64,000 nucleotides of DNA from Ferrimonas sediminicola (GTDB lineage Bacteria > Pseudomonadota > Gammaproteobacteria > Enterobacterales > Shewanellaceae): positions 186,001-250,000 of the forward strand of contig NZ_SWCI01000003.1 in the NCBI RefSeq assembly GCF_005116715.1, read 5' to 3'. The position numbers and the translations under genes are program-made. The notes beneath the pieces are model-generated. The model was not told where the DNA came from. It saw only the letters and a list, made by a program, of their open reading frames with translations, and made no database searches. Positions 46,909 through 56,232 of this stretch are shown here, piece after piece; the stretch's first letter is position 1, and the number at the start of each line of letters is the position of its first letter.

Positions 46909-49900
46909 GGATTCGGCTTCGACCGGCAGCGGGGGAGCGTCAGGCTGTTTGCGCTCCTTCGGGCTGAAGATGCGCTCGACAATGACGAAGAACAGTGGCA
47001 CGAAGAAGATCCCCAGGAAGGTGGAGCTCATCATCCCACCCAATACCCCGGTACCGATGGCGTTCTGGGCACCGGAGCCCACGCCGGTGCTGATGGCCAG
47101 GGGTACCACGCCCAGGCCGAAGGCCAGGGAGGTCATCAGGATCGGACGCAGTCGCACCCGGACCGCGTGCAGGGTCGCCTCGATGAGGCCGGCCCCCTTC
47201 TCGTAGTACTCCTTGGCGAACTCCACGATCAGGATGGCGTTCTTGGTGGCCAGGCCCACGGTGGTAAGCAGACCCACCTGGAAAAACACGTCGTTGGACA
47301 AGCCTCGGCCATAGGTGGCCAGCAGGGCGCCGATGATCCCCAGGGGAACCACCAGGATCACCGCGAAGGGCACCGACCAGCTCTCGTACAGCGCCGCCAG
47401 AACCAGGAACACCACCAGGATCGACAGGGCATACAGGGCCGGTGCCTGGTTGCCGGAGAGACGCTCCTCGTAGGAGAGGCCGTTCCACTCGATGCCGAAG
47501 CCCGGGGGCAGCTTGGCCGCCAGCGCCTCCATGGTTGCCATGGCGTCACCGGTACTGACACCCGGGGCGGTGGCACCCTGGATGTTCACCGCCGGCAGGC
47601 CACCGAAGCGCTCCAGCCGTGGTGAGCCGTACTCCCAGTGGCCGGTGGCGAAGGCGGAGAAAGGCACCATCTCGCCCTGGCCGTTGCGCACGTACCAGCG
47701 ATCCAGGTCATCGGGCTGCATCCGGTAGGGGGCGTCGCCCTGGACAAACACCTTCTTAACCCGGCCGCGGTCGATGAAGTCGTTGACATAGGCCCCGCCC
47801 CAGGCGGTGGCCAGGGCGCTGTTCACCTCATTGATGTTCAGTCCCAGGGCGCGCAACTTGCCGTGGTCGATATCCAACTGGTACTGGGGGGCGTCCTCCT
47901 GACCGTTGGGGCGAACCCCCACCAGGCTGGGATCCTGGTTGGCCATGCCCAACAGCTGGTTGCGGGCCTGGATCAGGGCGTCGTGCCCCTTGCCCCCCTT
48001 GTCCTGCAGGTAGAGGTCGAAGCCGTTGGCGGTGCCCAGTTCCAGTACCGCCGGCGGCACGAAGGCGAACACCAGGGCCTCCTTGATCTGGGAGAAGGCC
48101 CCCATGGCCCGGCCCGCCACCGACTGCACGTCGGTGCCCGGGGTGGTGCGCGCCTCCCAGGGTTTCATGTTGACGAAGGCCAGGCCCATGTTCTGGCCCA
48201 TGCCGGCGAAGCTGAAGCCGGAGACGGTGAACACCGACTCTACCGACTCGCTCTCCTGCTCCAGCATGTAATCGTTCACCTGGTCCAGCACCGCCTGGGT
48301 GCTCTGCTGGGTGGCGTTGGCGGGCAGGATCGCCTGGACAAACATCACCCCCTGGTCCTCGTCGGGCAGGAAGGCGGTGGGCATTCTCAGGAAGATCCAG
48401 CCGGTGGCCACCACCAGCAGCAGGTAGATGCCGAACACCCGGCCGGTGCGCTTGAGGATGGCGCCGACGCCGCCCTCATAGCGGTCGGTCCAGCGGTTGA
48501 AGCTGCGGTTGAACCAGCCGAAGAACCCCTTATCGGTGTAGGCGTGCCCCTTGGCCACCGGCTTGAGCATGGTGGCGCACAGGGCCGGGGTCAGGACGAT
48601 GGCCACCAGCACCGACAGCGCCATGGCCGAGACGATGGTGATGGAGAACTGGCGGTAGATCACCCCGGTGGAGCCGGACATGAAGGCCATGGGCACGAAC
48701 ACCGCCGACAGGGTCAGGCCGATCCCCACCAGGGCACCGGTGATCTGATCCATGGACTTACGGGTGGCCTCCAGGGGGGAGCAGCCCTCCTCGGACATCA
48801 CCCGTTCCACGTTCTCCACCACCACGATGGCGTCGTCCACCAGCAGGCCGATAGCCAGTACCATGGCGAACATGGTCAGGGTGTTGATGGAGAAGCCGGT
48901 GGCCGCCAGGATGCCGAAGGTACCCAGCAGCACCACGGGCACCGCGATCATCGGGATCAGGGTGGCACGGAAGTTCTGCAGGAACAGGTACATGATGCAG
49001 AATACCAACACGATCGCTTCCAGCAGGGTGTGCACCACGCCCTCGATGGACTTGCCGACGAAGGGGGTGGTGTCGAAAGGCAGCACCACGTCCAGCCCCT
49101 CGGGGAAGTAGGGCTTCATCTCATCCATCTTGGCCATCACCGCCTCGGCGGTTTCCAGGGCGTTGGCGCCGGTGGCCAGCTGGATCGCCAGGCCGGACGC
49201 GGGCTGGCCGTTGTAGAAGGAGGTGACCGCATAGCTTTCGGCACCGATCTCCACCCGGCCCACATCGCCGAGAAACACCTTGGCGCCGTCCATGTCCGAC
49301 TTGAGCACGATGGCGCGGAACTCCTCGGGCGTCTGCAGCCTGGACTGGGCCGAGATGGTGGCGTTCAGCTCCTGGGCCGCGATCGACGGGGTGCCGCCGA
49401 GCTGGCCGGCGGAGACCTGGGCGTTCTGTTCGCGGATGGCCGCCACCACATCGCCGGTGGTCAGGTTGAACTGGTTCAGCTTGAGCGGATCGAGCCAGAT
49501 GCGCATGGCGTACTGGGCGCCAAACAGGGTGATGTCGCCCACCCCGGGTACCCGGCTCATGGGATCCTGGATGTTGGCCGCCACGTAGTCGGCGATGTCC
49601 GCCTTGTCCATGGAGCCGTCCTGGGAGACGAAGCCCAGCACCATCAGGAAGCCGCTGGAGGACTTGTTGACGCTGATCCCCTGGGCCTGCACCTCCTGAG
49701 GCAACAGGGGCATCGCCAGTTGCAGCTTGTTCTGCACCTGTACCTGGGCGATATCCGCATCGGCCTCGGCATTGAAGGTCAGGGTGATGGTGGCGTTGCC
49801 AAAGCTGTCACTCTGAGAACTGATGTAGCGCAGGTGGTCCAGTCCGGTCATCCGCTGCTCGATCACCTGGGTGACCGTGTCCTCCACCGTCTTGGCCGAG

Positions 49901-50055
49901 GCGCCCGGGTAGTTGGCGCTGATCTCGATGGTGGGCGGCGCGATGCTGGGATACTGGGACACCGGCAGCGTGGTGATGGACAGGGTGCCGGCCAACATCA
50001 CGATAATGGCGATCACCCAGGCAAAGATCGGGCGATCGATAAAGAAACGAGCCAT
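46906..50055 (-). CDS. RND multidrug efflux transporter (AcrB/HAE1 family)
   Basis: 1049 residues, the exact HAE1 size. N-terminus [20 protein letters not shown] is diagnostic. Twelve membrane helices are expected; proton-relay residues are visible as the Asp pair in [17 protein letters not shown] (TM4) and the Lys in [13 protein letters not shown] (TM10). Periplasmic porter/docking loops contain the family segments [18 protein letters not shown] and [12 protein letters not shown]. Inner-membrane proton antiporter that works with the AcrA-type adaptor encoded 12 bp upstream and a TolC channel encoded elsewhere. Confidence 0.97.
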   Translation of the reverse strand: MARFFIDRPIFAWVIAIIVMLAGTLSITTLPVSQYPSIAPPTIEISANYPGASAKTVEDTVTQVIEQRMTGLDHLRYISSQSDSFGNATITLTFNAEADADIAQVQVQNKLQLAMPLLPQEVQAQGISVNKSSSGFLMVLGFVSQDGSMDKADIADYVAANIQDPMSRVPGVGDITLFGAQYAMRIWLDPLKLNQFNLTTGDVVAAIREQNAQVSAGQLGGTPSIAAQELNATISAQSRLQTPEEFRAIVLKSDMDGAKVFLGDVGRVEIGAESYAVTSFYNGQPASGLAIQLATGANALETAEAVMAKMDEMKPYFPEGLDVVLPFDTTPFVGKSIEGVVHTLLEAIVLVFCIMYLFLQNFRATLIPMIAVPVVLLGTFGILAATGFSINTLTMFAMVLAIGLLVDDAIVVVENVERVMSEEGCSPLEATRKSMDQITGALVGIGLTLSAVFVPMAFMSGSTGVIYRQFSITIVSAMALSVLVAIVLTPALCATMLKPVAKGHAYTDKGFFGWFNRSFNRWTDRYEGGVGAILKRTGRVFGIYLLLVVATGWIFLRMPTAFLPDEDQGVMFVQAILPANATQQSTQAVLDQVNDYMLEQESESVESVFTVSGFSFAGMGQNMGLAFVNMKPWEARTTPGTDVQSVAGRAMGAFSQIKEALVFAFVPPAVLELGTANGFDLYLQDKGGKGHDALIQARNQLLGMANQDPSLVGVRPNGQEDAPQYQLDIDHGKLRALGLNINEVNSALATAWGGAYVNDFIDRGRVKKVFVQGDAPYRMQPDDLDRWYVRNGQGEMVPFSAFATGHWEYGSPRLERFGGLPAVNIQGATAPGVSTGDAMATMEALAAKLPPGFGIEWNGLSYEERLSGNQAPALYALSILVVFLVLAALYESWSVPFAVILVVPLGIIGALLATYGRGLSNDVFFQVGLLTTVGLATKNAILIVEFAKEYYEKGAGLIEATLHAVRVRLRPILMTSLAFGLGVVPLAISTGVGSGAQNAIGTGVLGGMMSSTFLGIFFVPLFFVIVERIFSPKERKQPDAPPLPVEAES

Positions 50056-50067
50056 GTACTCTCCCCG

Positions 50068-51213
50068 TTATTTGGATGCCATCTGGGTGATCTCCTGGGC
50101 CACCACGGTGGCGCCGGGACGGACCTTCTGCAAGCCTTCGGTGATCACCTTGTCTCCGGGCTGAAGACCGGCGGTAATGCGCCACTGATGGTCAATGGCC
50201 TCGGCGGTGGTCACCACCCTGGCCTCCACCTGGTTGTCACCGTTGACCACCATGGCCACCCCCTGTCCCTTGGGGTTGCGGGTGACCGCCTTCTGCGGGA
50301 CCAGCATCGCCTGGGGATCGGTGCCCACCACCATGCGGGAGCGGACAAACATGCCGGGCAGCAGCAGGCCGTCCGGGTTCGGGAACTCGGCGCGCAGGCT
50401 CACCGAGCCGGTGCCCTCATCCACGGTCACCTCGGCAAACTTCAGGGTGCCAGGGTGGGCATATTCGGTGCCATCCTCCAGCACCAGGGTGACCTGGGTG
50501 GTGTCGGACTGGGTCAGCTTGCCCGAGGCCAGCTGGGACTTGAGTTTGAGCATCTCGGTGCTGGACTGGACGATGTCCACATTGATGGGATCCAGCTGGG
50601 AGATCTGCGCCAGGGGCTGTCCCTGGTTGGCGGTCACCAGGGCTCCTGGGGTCACCGCCGAGCGGCTGATGTGGCCGGAGATGGGGGCCGCCACCCTGGT
50701 GTAACCCAGGTTGATCTCGGCCTGGTTGATGGCCGCCCTGGCCATCTCGACGCTGGCCTTGGCCTCCATCCAGGCCGCCTGGGCCAGATCCAGATCCTGC
50801 TTGGAGATGGAGCTGGTGTGGATCAGCTCCTTGTAGCGGTTGTAGGTGGCTCGGGTGGAGAGCTCGCTGGCCTTGGCCCGCTCCAGATCGGCCTTGGCGC
50901 TGATCAGGGCGGCCTCGTAGGGCGCCGCATCGATCTGATACAGGGATTGTCCCGCCTCCACCATGCCGCCCTCGACAAAGCTGCGGGCGGTGATGACGCC
51001 GCTGACCTGGGGACGCACCTCGGCGTTGAGGTAGGCGCGGCTGCGCCCGGGCAGCTCAACGGTAATGGGTTGGGCGTGGGGGGTAACTGTGACCACATTG
51101 ACCTGGGCGGCCCTTGGGCCTGAGGGGCTCTGGGCTGCGGGCTTCTCGTTGCCACAGGCAGACAGAGAGAGGGCCACGGTTACTGCCGTGGCCAGCGTCA
51201 GCGAATGCCGCAT
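50068..51213 (-). CDS. RND efflux periplasmic adaptor (AcrA family lipoprotein)
   Basis: 381 residues. Lipoprotein signal with lipobox LSAC (Cys20), so inner-membrane anchored by lipid. Beta-barrel/lipoyl strands surround a coiled-coil hairpin (about 95-170). Typical segments are ELPGRSRAYLNAEVRPQVSGVI, VAPISGHISRSAVTPGALV and LLPGMFVRSRM. Links the inner-membrane pump to the outer-membrane channel. First gene of the two-gene pump operon. No regulator gene (AcrR/TetR type) is adjacent, which is unusual for this locus type. Confidence 0.96.
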   Translation of the reverse strand: MRHSLTLATAVTVALSLSACGNEKPAAQSPSGPRAAQVNVVTVTPHAQPITVELPGRSRAYLNAEVRPQVSGVITARSFVEGGMVEAGQSLYQIDAAPYEAALISAKADLERAKASELSTRATYNRYKELIHTSSISKQDLDLAQAAWMEAKASVEMARAAINQAEINLGYTRVAAPISGHISRSAVTPGALVTANQGQPLAQISQLDPINVDIVQSSTEMLKLKSQLASGKLTQSDTTQVTLVLEDGTEYAHPGTLKFAEVTVDEGTGSVSLRAEFPNPDGLLLPGMFVRSRMVVGTDPQAMLVPQKAVTRNPKGQGVAMVVNGDNQVEARVVTTAEAIDHQWRITAGLQPGDKVITEGLQKVRPGATVVAQEITQMASK

Positions 51214-51750
51214 CTGGACTCCTAGTTTTACAAAAGACGGTGCAAGCCCTGGAGCGGGCCGAATATGCAGTTGGGACAGATTAGGGTGATATTTATCTCA
51301 TACTTTCCACCTGTATAACAAGAATTCATTTTGCGACAAAGTGTAAGAGATTAATCCAGGGTAAACCTCGGTGTTTCGTCTGGCTGGAGAGCTCGGGGCC
51401 TGCCGGCGGTTTCGAATCCATTGCGAATGCTTCTTTTATTAAGTAATTGATGTCAATGAATTTGCTTTTGGGTGTTGTCGGTTTGGACCGGAACGGCGCC
51501 GGTCAGGGTCATGGTTGTTCAAATTCATTTTTCTCCCGAGTGAAGTGACGGGGTTATTACCACCATAATGGATTATTAAAATTGGTTCAGTTCCGGTTCA
51601 GTTGGGAGGATTGCTCATATTTAGAAATAGGTTGTCAATATGTCACCGGGCTATTTCAATTCTTCGATGGGTGAGGGTCGGGATTATCGTCTCGTTGTGT
51701 TTTTTGTTGCCACAGGTTAGCCTGGACTCCCGGGTTTGAGGAGACACACC
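51214..51750. other. AT-rich intergenic region with a phased direct repeat
   Basis: 537 bp without a gene. It is clearly more AT-rich than its surroundings and must carry the leftward acrA promoter and the promoter of the small gene at 51751. It contains a direct repeat GGTTCAGTT-CC-GGTTCAGTT (51584-51592 and 51595-51603, 11-bp phase), which is the spacing used by OmpR/PhoB-type regulators. Confidence 0.45.
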
Positions 51751-51996
51751 ATGTCAGCCATCCAAAGCGGCAGCCAGTTGATCCGCCAGAGCCAGGCGCA
51801 TCTGGAGAGGGAGGCGCATACTCTTGCCACCCTGCCCCTGGAGCAGAGGTCGCTCCCGCCGGGGTCGGCCGCCCAGCCCTCGCTGGAACAGAGCCTGCTT
51901 TCTGCTGCCCAGGCCCCACTCTACGCTGCCGCCGGGGTCACTGTCCTGCGCCGAAGTGATGCGATGCTGGGGAACCTGTTGGATACCCAGGCCTGA
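51751..51996 (+). CDS. Small flagellar-rod-like protein
   Basis: 81 residues. The N-terminal helix (MSAIQSGSQLIRQSQAHLEREA) and the C-terminal helix (VLRRSDAMLGNLLDTQA) look like the two terminal coiled-coil helices of FlgC/FlgE/FlgG-type axial proteins, joined by a short Pro/Gln-rich linker instead of the usual large middle domain. No signal peptide. GAGGAG precedes the ATG at 51751; a frame start at 51736 lacks a ribosome site. Not near flagellar genes. Assignment is by visual resemblance only; related tiny proteins of unknown role occur in marine gammaproteobacteria. Confidence 0.6.
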   Translation: MSAIQSGSQLIRQSQAHLEREAHTLATLPLEQRSLPPGSAAQPSLEQSLLSAAQAPLYAAAGVTVLRRSDAMLGNLLDTQA

Positions 51997-52222
51997 GGCC
52001 TCCTGCCGCCGGATGCGATCCACTCCACAAAAACGGCCCTTTCTTGAGCCGGTGTTCATATATTAATCGTTGGTTACCAAAGTTTTTGAATTGTTGGGTG
52101 TTGTTCTCTATATTGCCCGGGTTTTTCCTCGGGGAAAGCCGTGCCTCTCCCCAAGGTGAAGCGCTCAACTATAAAGAAAATGGCGGGGCCCAACCTGCCT
52201 GTTGTATTAAGGTAACCCTACA

Positions 52223-52966
52223 ATGAGAAAGACCACCCTGGCGCTGGCCCTGCTTGCGTCCATGCCCGCGTTTGCCCAAAGCCCCATCCAGTGGTGGGAC
52301 GCCAGTGCCACCCTGCTTCATGGTGAAGAGTACGATCTGGCTCCCTCCCACCGTCAGACCACAGTGACCCTGGAAACCGCCGGTGGCTGGACCTACGGTG
52401 ACTGGTTCGCCTTCTACGACATGATCGACTTTAACGGCACCAGCGAGTCCGCCACCTATGGCGAGATCTCCCCCCGTTTCAGCTTCGGCAAGATCTTTGG
52501 CAAGGAGCTGGCGGCCGGTCCGGTCACCGATCTCTCCCTGGCCCTGACCCAGGAGTTTGGTCGTGGCCCCGTCGAGGCCCTGCTCTATGGTGTGGGTGTG
52601 GATCTGAAGGTACCTGGTTTCACCTACCTGCAGTTGAACACCTACAAGCGTGACCCCCAGAGCGGCAACAACCTCAGCGAAGGCTGGCAGCTGACGCCGG
52701 TGTACCGCTTTGACATCCCCGTGGGCAATGCCGCCCTGGTGGTGGATGGTTTCATCGATTGGGTATTCTCCTCCGACAACGCCGCCTACGAAGAGAATCT
52801 GCACATCAACCCGCAGATCAAGTATGACCTGGGCCGTTCCCTGTTTGGTGAGTCCAAGGCCAACAGCCTGTTCATCGGCATCGAGTACGATTATTGGCAG
52901 AACAAGTATGGTGTTAAGGACATCGACCAGAGCACCTACTCCTTTATCGTGAAGTACCACCTGTAA
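52223..52966 (+). CDS. Tsx/OmpK-like outer-membrane channel protein
   Basis: 247 residues. Signal peptide 1-19 (cleavage after AFA). The mature part begins QSPIQWWDASATLLHGEEYDL, as in the nucleoside-specific Tsx/OmpK family, and consists of alternating beta strands ending in FIVKYHL with a C-terminal hydrophobic residue typical of barrels. Predicted 12-strand outer-membrane channel for nucleosides or similar solutes. Codon use suggests good expression. Monocistronic, closed by a terminator. The 226 bp before it carry a GC-rich hairpin near 52130 but no gene. Confidence 0.88.
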   Translation: MRKTTLALALLASMPAFAQSPIQWWDASATLLHGEEYDLAPSHRQTTVTLETAGGWTYGDWFAFYDMIDFNGTSESATYGEISPRFSFGKIFGKELAAGPVTDLSLALTQEFGRGPVEALLYGVGVDLKVPGFTYLQLNTYKRDPQSGNNLSEGWQLTPVYRFDIPVGNAALVVDGFIDWVFSSDNAAYEENLHINPQIKYDLGRSLFGESKANSLFIGIEYDYWQNKYGVKDIDQSTYSFIVKYHL

Positions 52967-52985
52967 GGGGCAGCACGATATGCAG

Positions 52986-53012
52986 AAGGGGCCATCTGGC
53001 CCCTTTTCTTTT
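52986..53012 (+). terminator. Intrinsic terminator after the Tsx-like gene
   Basis: AAGGGGCC (52986-52993) and GGCCCCTT (52998-53005), loop ATCT, then TTCTTTT. Confidence 0.85.
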
Positions 53013-53054
53013 ATGCACGCCCTATGTCAGTCTGAGGCTGAGCGGAGGAATATC

Positions 53055-53270
53055 ATGATAAAGATCGATCTGTTTGGCAAACCGATGGTGGTGATGCGCC
53101 AGGGCGAGGAGTGGCAGCTGTTTCGTGAATCGGAGGGCGGCCTGCGCAGCCGGGTACACGAGGTGGTGTTTCCGCCGGAGATGGCCGAGTCTGAGCTGTG
53201 CAGTTACCTGGACGACCTGTTCCATGAGTACGCCAGTGAGCGCCACCCCAGGGTGACGCTCAGAGAGTAA
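53055..53270 (+). CDS. Small conserved hypothetical protein
   Basis: 71 residues from an ATG preceded by GGAGGAA. The sequence begins MIKIDLFGKPMVVMRQGEEW, a compact beta-hairpin-like start, and ends with an acidic helix (ELCSYLDDLFHEYASERHP). Cytoplasmic, no known catalytic motif. I recall similar short proteins in other gammaproteobacteria but cannot name a function. It stands alone between the Tsx-like gene and metY; a weak GGGGC/GCCCC hairpin follows at 53274-53289. Confidence 0.7.
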   Translation: MIKIDLFGKPMVVMRQGEEWQLFRESEGGLRSRVHEVVFPPEMAESELCSYLDDLFHEYASERHPRVTLRE

Positions 53271-53296
53271 TTCGGGGCCCTCGAGCCCCTTCTCTG

Positions 53297-54571
53297 TTAT
53301 TCCACCTTCTCCAGCGCCTGGGCGATGTCGGCGATGATGTCGTCGATGTTCTCGATGCCCACCGACAACCGCACCAGATCCTCGCTTACCCCCGCCTTGG
53401 CCAGCTCCTCGGCACTGAGCTGCCTGTGGGTGGTGGTGGCCGGGTGGCAGGCCAGGGATTTGGCGTCGCCGATGTTCACCAGCCTCAGCACCATCTTCAG
53501 GGCGTCGATAAACTGGGCGCCGGCTTGGCGACCGCCGCGGATGCCGAAGCTGAGGATCCCCGACGCCTGTCCGCCGCAGAACCGCTGACAGTTGTCGAAG
53601 TGGGGGCTGGCGGGCAGGGCGGCGTAGTTGACCCATTTCACCTTGAAGTGATCCGACAGGTAGGCCGCCAGCTTCTTGGCGTTGTAGCAGTGGCGCTCCA
53701 TCCTCAGCCCCAGGGTTTCCAGCCCCTGGAGGATCAGGAAGGCGTTGTGGGGGGAGATGGCGGCGCCGGTGTTGCGCAGGGGCACCACCCGGCAGCGGCC
53801 GATAAAGGCGGCCTCGCCCAGCGCCTCGGTATAGACCACTCCATGGTAGGAGGGATCCGGTTCGTTGAGGATGGGAAAGCGCGCCTTGTTGGCCACCCAG
53901 TCAAACTTGCCCGAGTCGACCACGATGCCGCCCACCGAGGTGCCGTGGCCGCCGATGTACTTGGTCAGGGAGTGGATGACGATGTGGGCGCCATGCTCGA
54001 AGGGGCGGCACAGGAAGGGGGTGGCCACGGTGTTGTCGACGATCAGTGGCACCCCGTGCTTGTCGGCGATGTCCGCCAGGGCCCGCAGGTTCACCACGTT
54101 GCCCGCCGGGTTGCCGATGGACTCGCAGAAGATCGCCTTGGTGTTGGCGTCGATGGCGGCGTCGAAGCCGTCGACATCGTCGGCGTCCACCATGCGCACC
54201 TCGATCCCCTGCTTGGGCAGGGTGTGGGCGAACAGGTTATAGGTGCCGCCATAGAGCTGGCTGGTGCTGACGATGTTGGCGCCCACCTCGCACAGGGTCT
54301 GGATGGCGTAGGTGATGGCGGCCATGCCCGAGGCCAGGGCCAGGGCGCCAACGCCCCCCTCCATGGCGGCGACCCGTTTCTCCAGCACGTCGGTGGTGGG
54401 GTTCATGATGCGGGTGTAGATGTTGCCCGCCACCTTGAGGTCGAACAGGTCGGCCCCATGCTGGGTGTCGTCAAAGGTGTAGGAGGTGGTCTGGTAGATG
54501 GGGACCGCTGCCGCCTTGGTGGTGGCCTCTGGCTCGTAGCCGTGGTGCAGTGCAAGGGACTCCAGCTTCAT
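53297..54571 (-). CDS. metY: O-acetylhomoserine aminocarboxypropyltransferase/sulfhydrylase (MetY)
   Basis: 424 residues, the length of MetY rather than the shorter (about 385) MetB/MetC. PLP-binding Lys in HSLTKYIGGHGTSVGG; other Cys/Met PLP-family motifs are YTRIMNPTTDVLEKRVAAMEGG, ASGMAAI, SQLYGGTYNLF and VDNTVATPF. It makes homocysteine directly from O-acetylhomoserine and sulfide. Preceded by a 268-bp AT-rich leader region with palindromes that may control it. Codon use fits neighbours. Confidence 0.95.
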   Translation of the reverse strand: MKLESLALHHGYEPEATTKAAAVPIYQTTSYTFDDTQHGADLFDLKVAGNIYTRIMNPTTDVLEKRVAAMEGGVGALALASGMAAITYAIQTLCEVGANIVSTSQLYGGTYNLFAHTLPKQGIEVRMVDADDVDGFDAAIDANTKAIFCESIGNPAGNVVNLRALADIADKHGVPLIVDNTVATPFLCRPFEHGAHIVIHSLTKYIGGHGTSVGGIVVDSGKFDWVANKARFPILNEPDPSYHGVVYTEALGEAAFIGRCRVVPLRNTGAAISPHNAFLILQGLETLGLRMERHCYNAKKLAAYLSDHFKVKWVNYAALPASPHFDNCQRFCGGQASGILSFGIRGGRQAGAQFIDALKMVLRLVNIGDAKSLACHPATTTHRQLSAEELAKAGVSEDLVRLSVGIENIDDIIADIAQALEKVE

Positions 54572-54819
54572 GCTTCTACTTCCTATTTTCTCGGGATGAA
54601 CCGATTACTTTATCACCAATTTGGTGCATATAAATAGTCAAATTAGTTAAATAACTATCTAAATCGCTTATGGGAAACAGAGCCTGGATCGCTGTCACCA
54701 TCTGATTATTACTATCGTCTACCCAAGATATCACCCCGCTTGTCTCAAGCGGTGAGTGCCGGGCTAGTCTGTTGCTGACATCCGGAAATGACCGCAGGGA
54801 GGGAGCACTCACAGCTGTT
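54572..54819 (-). promoter_or_regulatory. metY upstream region with operator-like palindrome and hairpin
   Basis: Two symmetrical elements are seen. CACCAA-T-TTGGTG (54614-54626) lies 43-55 bp before the metY ATG. CCGCTTG/CAAGCGG (54736-54742 with 54746-54752) is a hairpin in the leader or far promoter. I found no convincing MetJ-box array (AGACGTCT repeats), MetR site or SAM-riboswitch core. The regulator is unknown. Confidence 0.4.
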
Positions 54820-54859
54820 CCCATAAAAAAACCGGCCAAATGGCCGGTTCTTTTATGGG
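54820..54859 (-). terminator. Intrinsic terminator after ppaC
   Basis: Core AACCGGCCA (54830-54838) and TGGCCGGTT (54841-54849), extended by CCCATAAAA and TTTTATGGG outside. A run of seven A on the plus strand gives T7 for the leftward transcript from ppaC. Confidence 0.88.
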
Positions 54860-54869
54860 GTTGGACGGC

Positions 54870-55775
54870 TTAGCCGGCCAGCACCTGGGTCACCCAGGGC
54901 AGCATCTGCTTCTTGCGGCTGAGGAAGCCGGCGAAGGTCAGGCTGTCGCCGTTGGCGGCCTGGAGGGTGTCGGCCAGGGGGCCGGCCACCAGCAGGCGGG
55001 TCTCCTCGGTGCGGATGTTGGTCAGCATCAGCGCCGCCAGATCCAGGCCCTTGTCGGCCACCCGCTGGTCCATCAGCGTCTGCATCTCCTCGAGGGCGTG
55101 CTCCACCTGGGCGTAGTCGGCCAGCTCCAGCTGACCCAGGGTGGTGGAGTTGCCGGCGATCTCGTAGTTCTTCACGTCCTTGTCCAGCAGCGCCTCGGTG
55201 GACAGCCCCTCTACGTTGGTCTTGGCAGCCAGCAGGTCGGACAGGAAGGATTCCACTTCGACACCGGCCAGGGGAGCCAGCAGCTCGACGATCTCGGCAT
55301 CGCGCTCGGTGGTGGTGGGGGACTTCAGGCCCACGGTGTCACTCAGCAGGGCGCCCAGCATCAGGCGGGCGATGGGCTGGGTGATCGCCACCTGGTGGAT
55401 GGCGAACAGTTCGAACAGCACCGACGCGGAGGAGCCCAGGGGCATCAGCCAGGCTTCCAGGGGCGCGGCGCTGGTCAGGGTACCCAAACGGTGGTGGTCG
55501 ACGATGCCCACCAGGTCGGCGTCGTTGATGTCGTCGGGGGCCTGTTCCGCTTCGCTGAAGTCCACCAGGTAGACCTGCTCGCCCTTCAGGGGTTTCTCCA
55601 GCAGCGGCGGCAACTCGGCACCGGCGAAGTCGAAGATAAACTGGGTCTCGCGGCTCACTTCGCCCAGGCGAAAGGGAGTCGCGTCCTTGCCACGGGCGGT
55701 CAGCCAGTGGGCGGCAATCACGGCAGAGCTGACGCAATCGCTGTCTGGGCTCTTGTGGCCAAATACGTTGATCAT
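54870..55775 (-). CDS. ppaC: Manganese-dependent inorganic pyrophosphatase (family II, DHH)
   Basis: 301 residues. Metal-site motifs of family II PPases: FGHKSPDSDCVSSA (His and two Asp), VDFSEAEQAP, the DHH signature IVDHHRLG, and the C-terminal substrate segment SRKKQMLPW. Hydrolyses PPi to phosphate; unrelated to the usual family I Ppa. Found in Vibrio and Shewanella among gammaproteobacteria. Start ATG with AAAGGATC upstream. Monocistronic, with a strong terminator. Confidence 0.95.
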   Translation of the reverse strand: MINVFGHKSPDSDCVSSAVIAAHWLTARGKDATPFRLGEVSRETQFIFDFAGAELPPLLEKPLKGEQVYLVDFSEAEQAPDDINDADLVGIVDHHRLGTLTSAAPLEAWLMPLGSSASVLFELFAIHQVAITQPIARLMLGALLSDTVGLKSPTTTERDAEIVELLAPLAGVEVESFLSDLLAAKTNVEGLSTEALLDKDVKNYEIAGNSTTLGQLELADYAQVEHALEEMQTLMDQRVADKGLDLAALMLTNIRTEETRLLVAGPLADTLQAANGDSLTFAGFLSRKKQMLPWVTQVLAG

Positions 55776-56079
55776 GGGGGATCCTTTTCACTACAGCGGC
55801 CCCTAGGCGGGCCAGTTCCGGGTAACGAGGCGGCTACTATAAAAACCCCCGCCAGGCGTGTAAAGCCCGGCGGGGGAAAACTCGCCATGACCGTCGGAGA
55901 CGGGCCGCTCCGGGGCGTCCCATGACCGACGGCCACACCGCTGCGGAGGCCCAACCCTGACTTTGGTTATTGAACGGCGCTTTTATATAGTCATTTGGAA
56001 TATAACAGTCAAAATGGCGTTTGATGGGGTCGGGCCGCGAGACCATGATAATGCCCTGGACAGTGCAGAGGACAGAGCG

Positions 56080-56232
56080 ATGAAACAGGGGGCATTATGG
56101 CTGTTGTTGCCGCTAATGGCGGCGGTGGCACTGACCACCGAGGGTGTGGTCAGGGCGGGCCTGGAACTGCTGGGCTTCCTGGTGGTGCTGGCCCTGGTCC
56201 TCAGCCCCTCAGGCGAGCAGATAGAGGAGTGA
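56080..56232 (+). CDS. 50-residue membrane protein
   Basis: Small protein with two hydrophobic helices (about residues 5-22, [15 protein letters not shown], and about 26-42, [16 protein letters not shown]) and a short acidic tail (GEQIEE). GAGGA is well spaced before the ATG at 56080, favouring this over the longer frame from 55963. No family recognised. Its last 24 bases overlap the end of the convergent yeiH-like gene. The 304-bp gap upstream (55776-56079) holds its likely promoter (TTGAAC near 55970 and TATAAC near 55998) and nothing else I can support. Confidence 0.55.
   Translation: MKQGALWLLLPLMAAVALTTEGVVRAGLELLGFLVVLALVLSPSGEQIEE

Noticed and set aside
47638..51123. A 1161-codon open frame on the plus strand opposite both pump genes
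   Set aside because: Its His/Gly/Gln-rich composition is what antisense reading of GC-rich genes gives; it spans two well-defined RND genes and their gap and shows no protein family features.
54600..54720. MetJ boxes in the metY upstream region
   Set aside because: Only a partial AGACG match near 54708-54724 (minus strand); no tandem 8-bp array.
54576..54839. 87-codon minus-strand frame upstream of metY
   Set aside because: It begins inside the ppaC terminator hairpin, lacks a ribosome site, is AT-rich, and has no family resemblance; it is more likely leader/promoter DNA.
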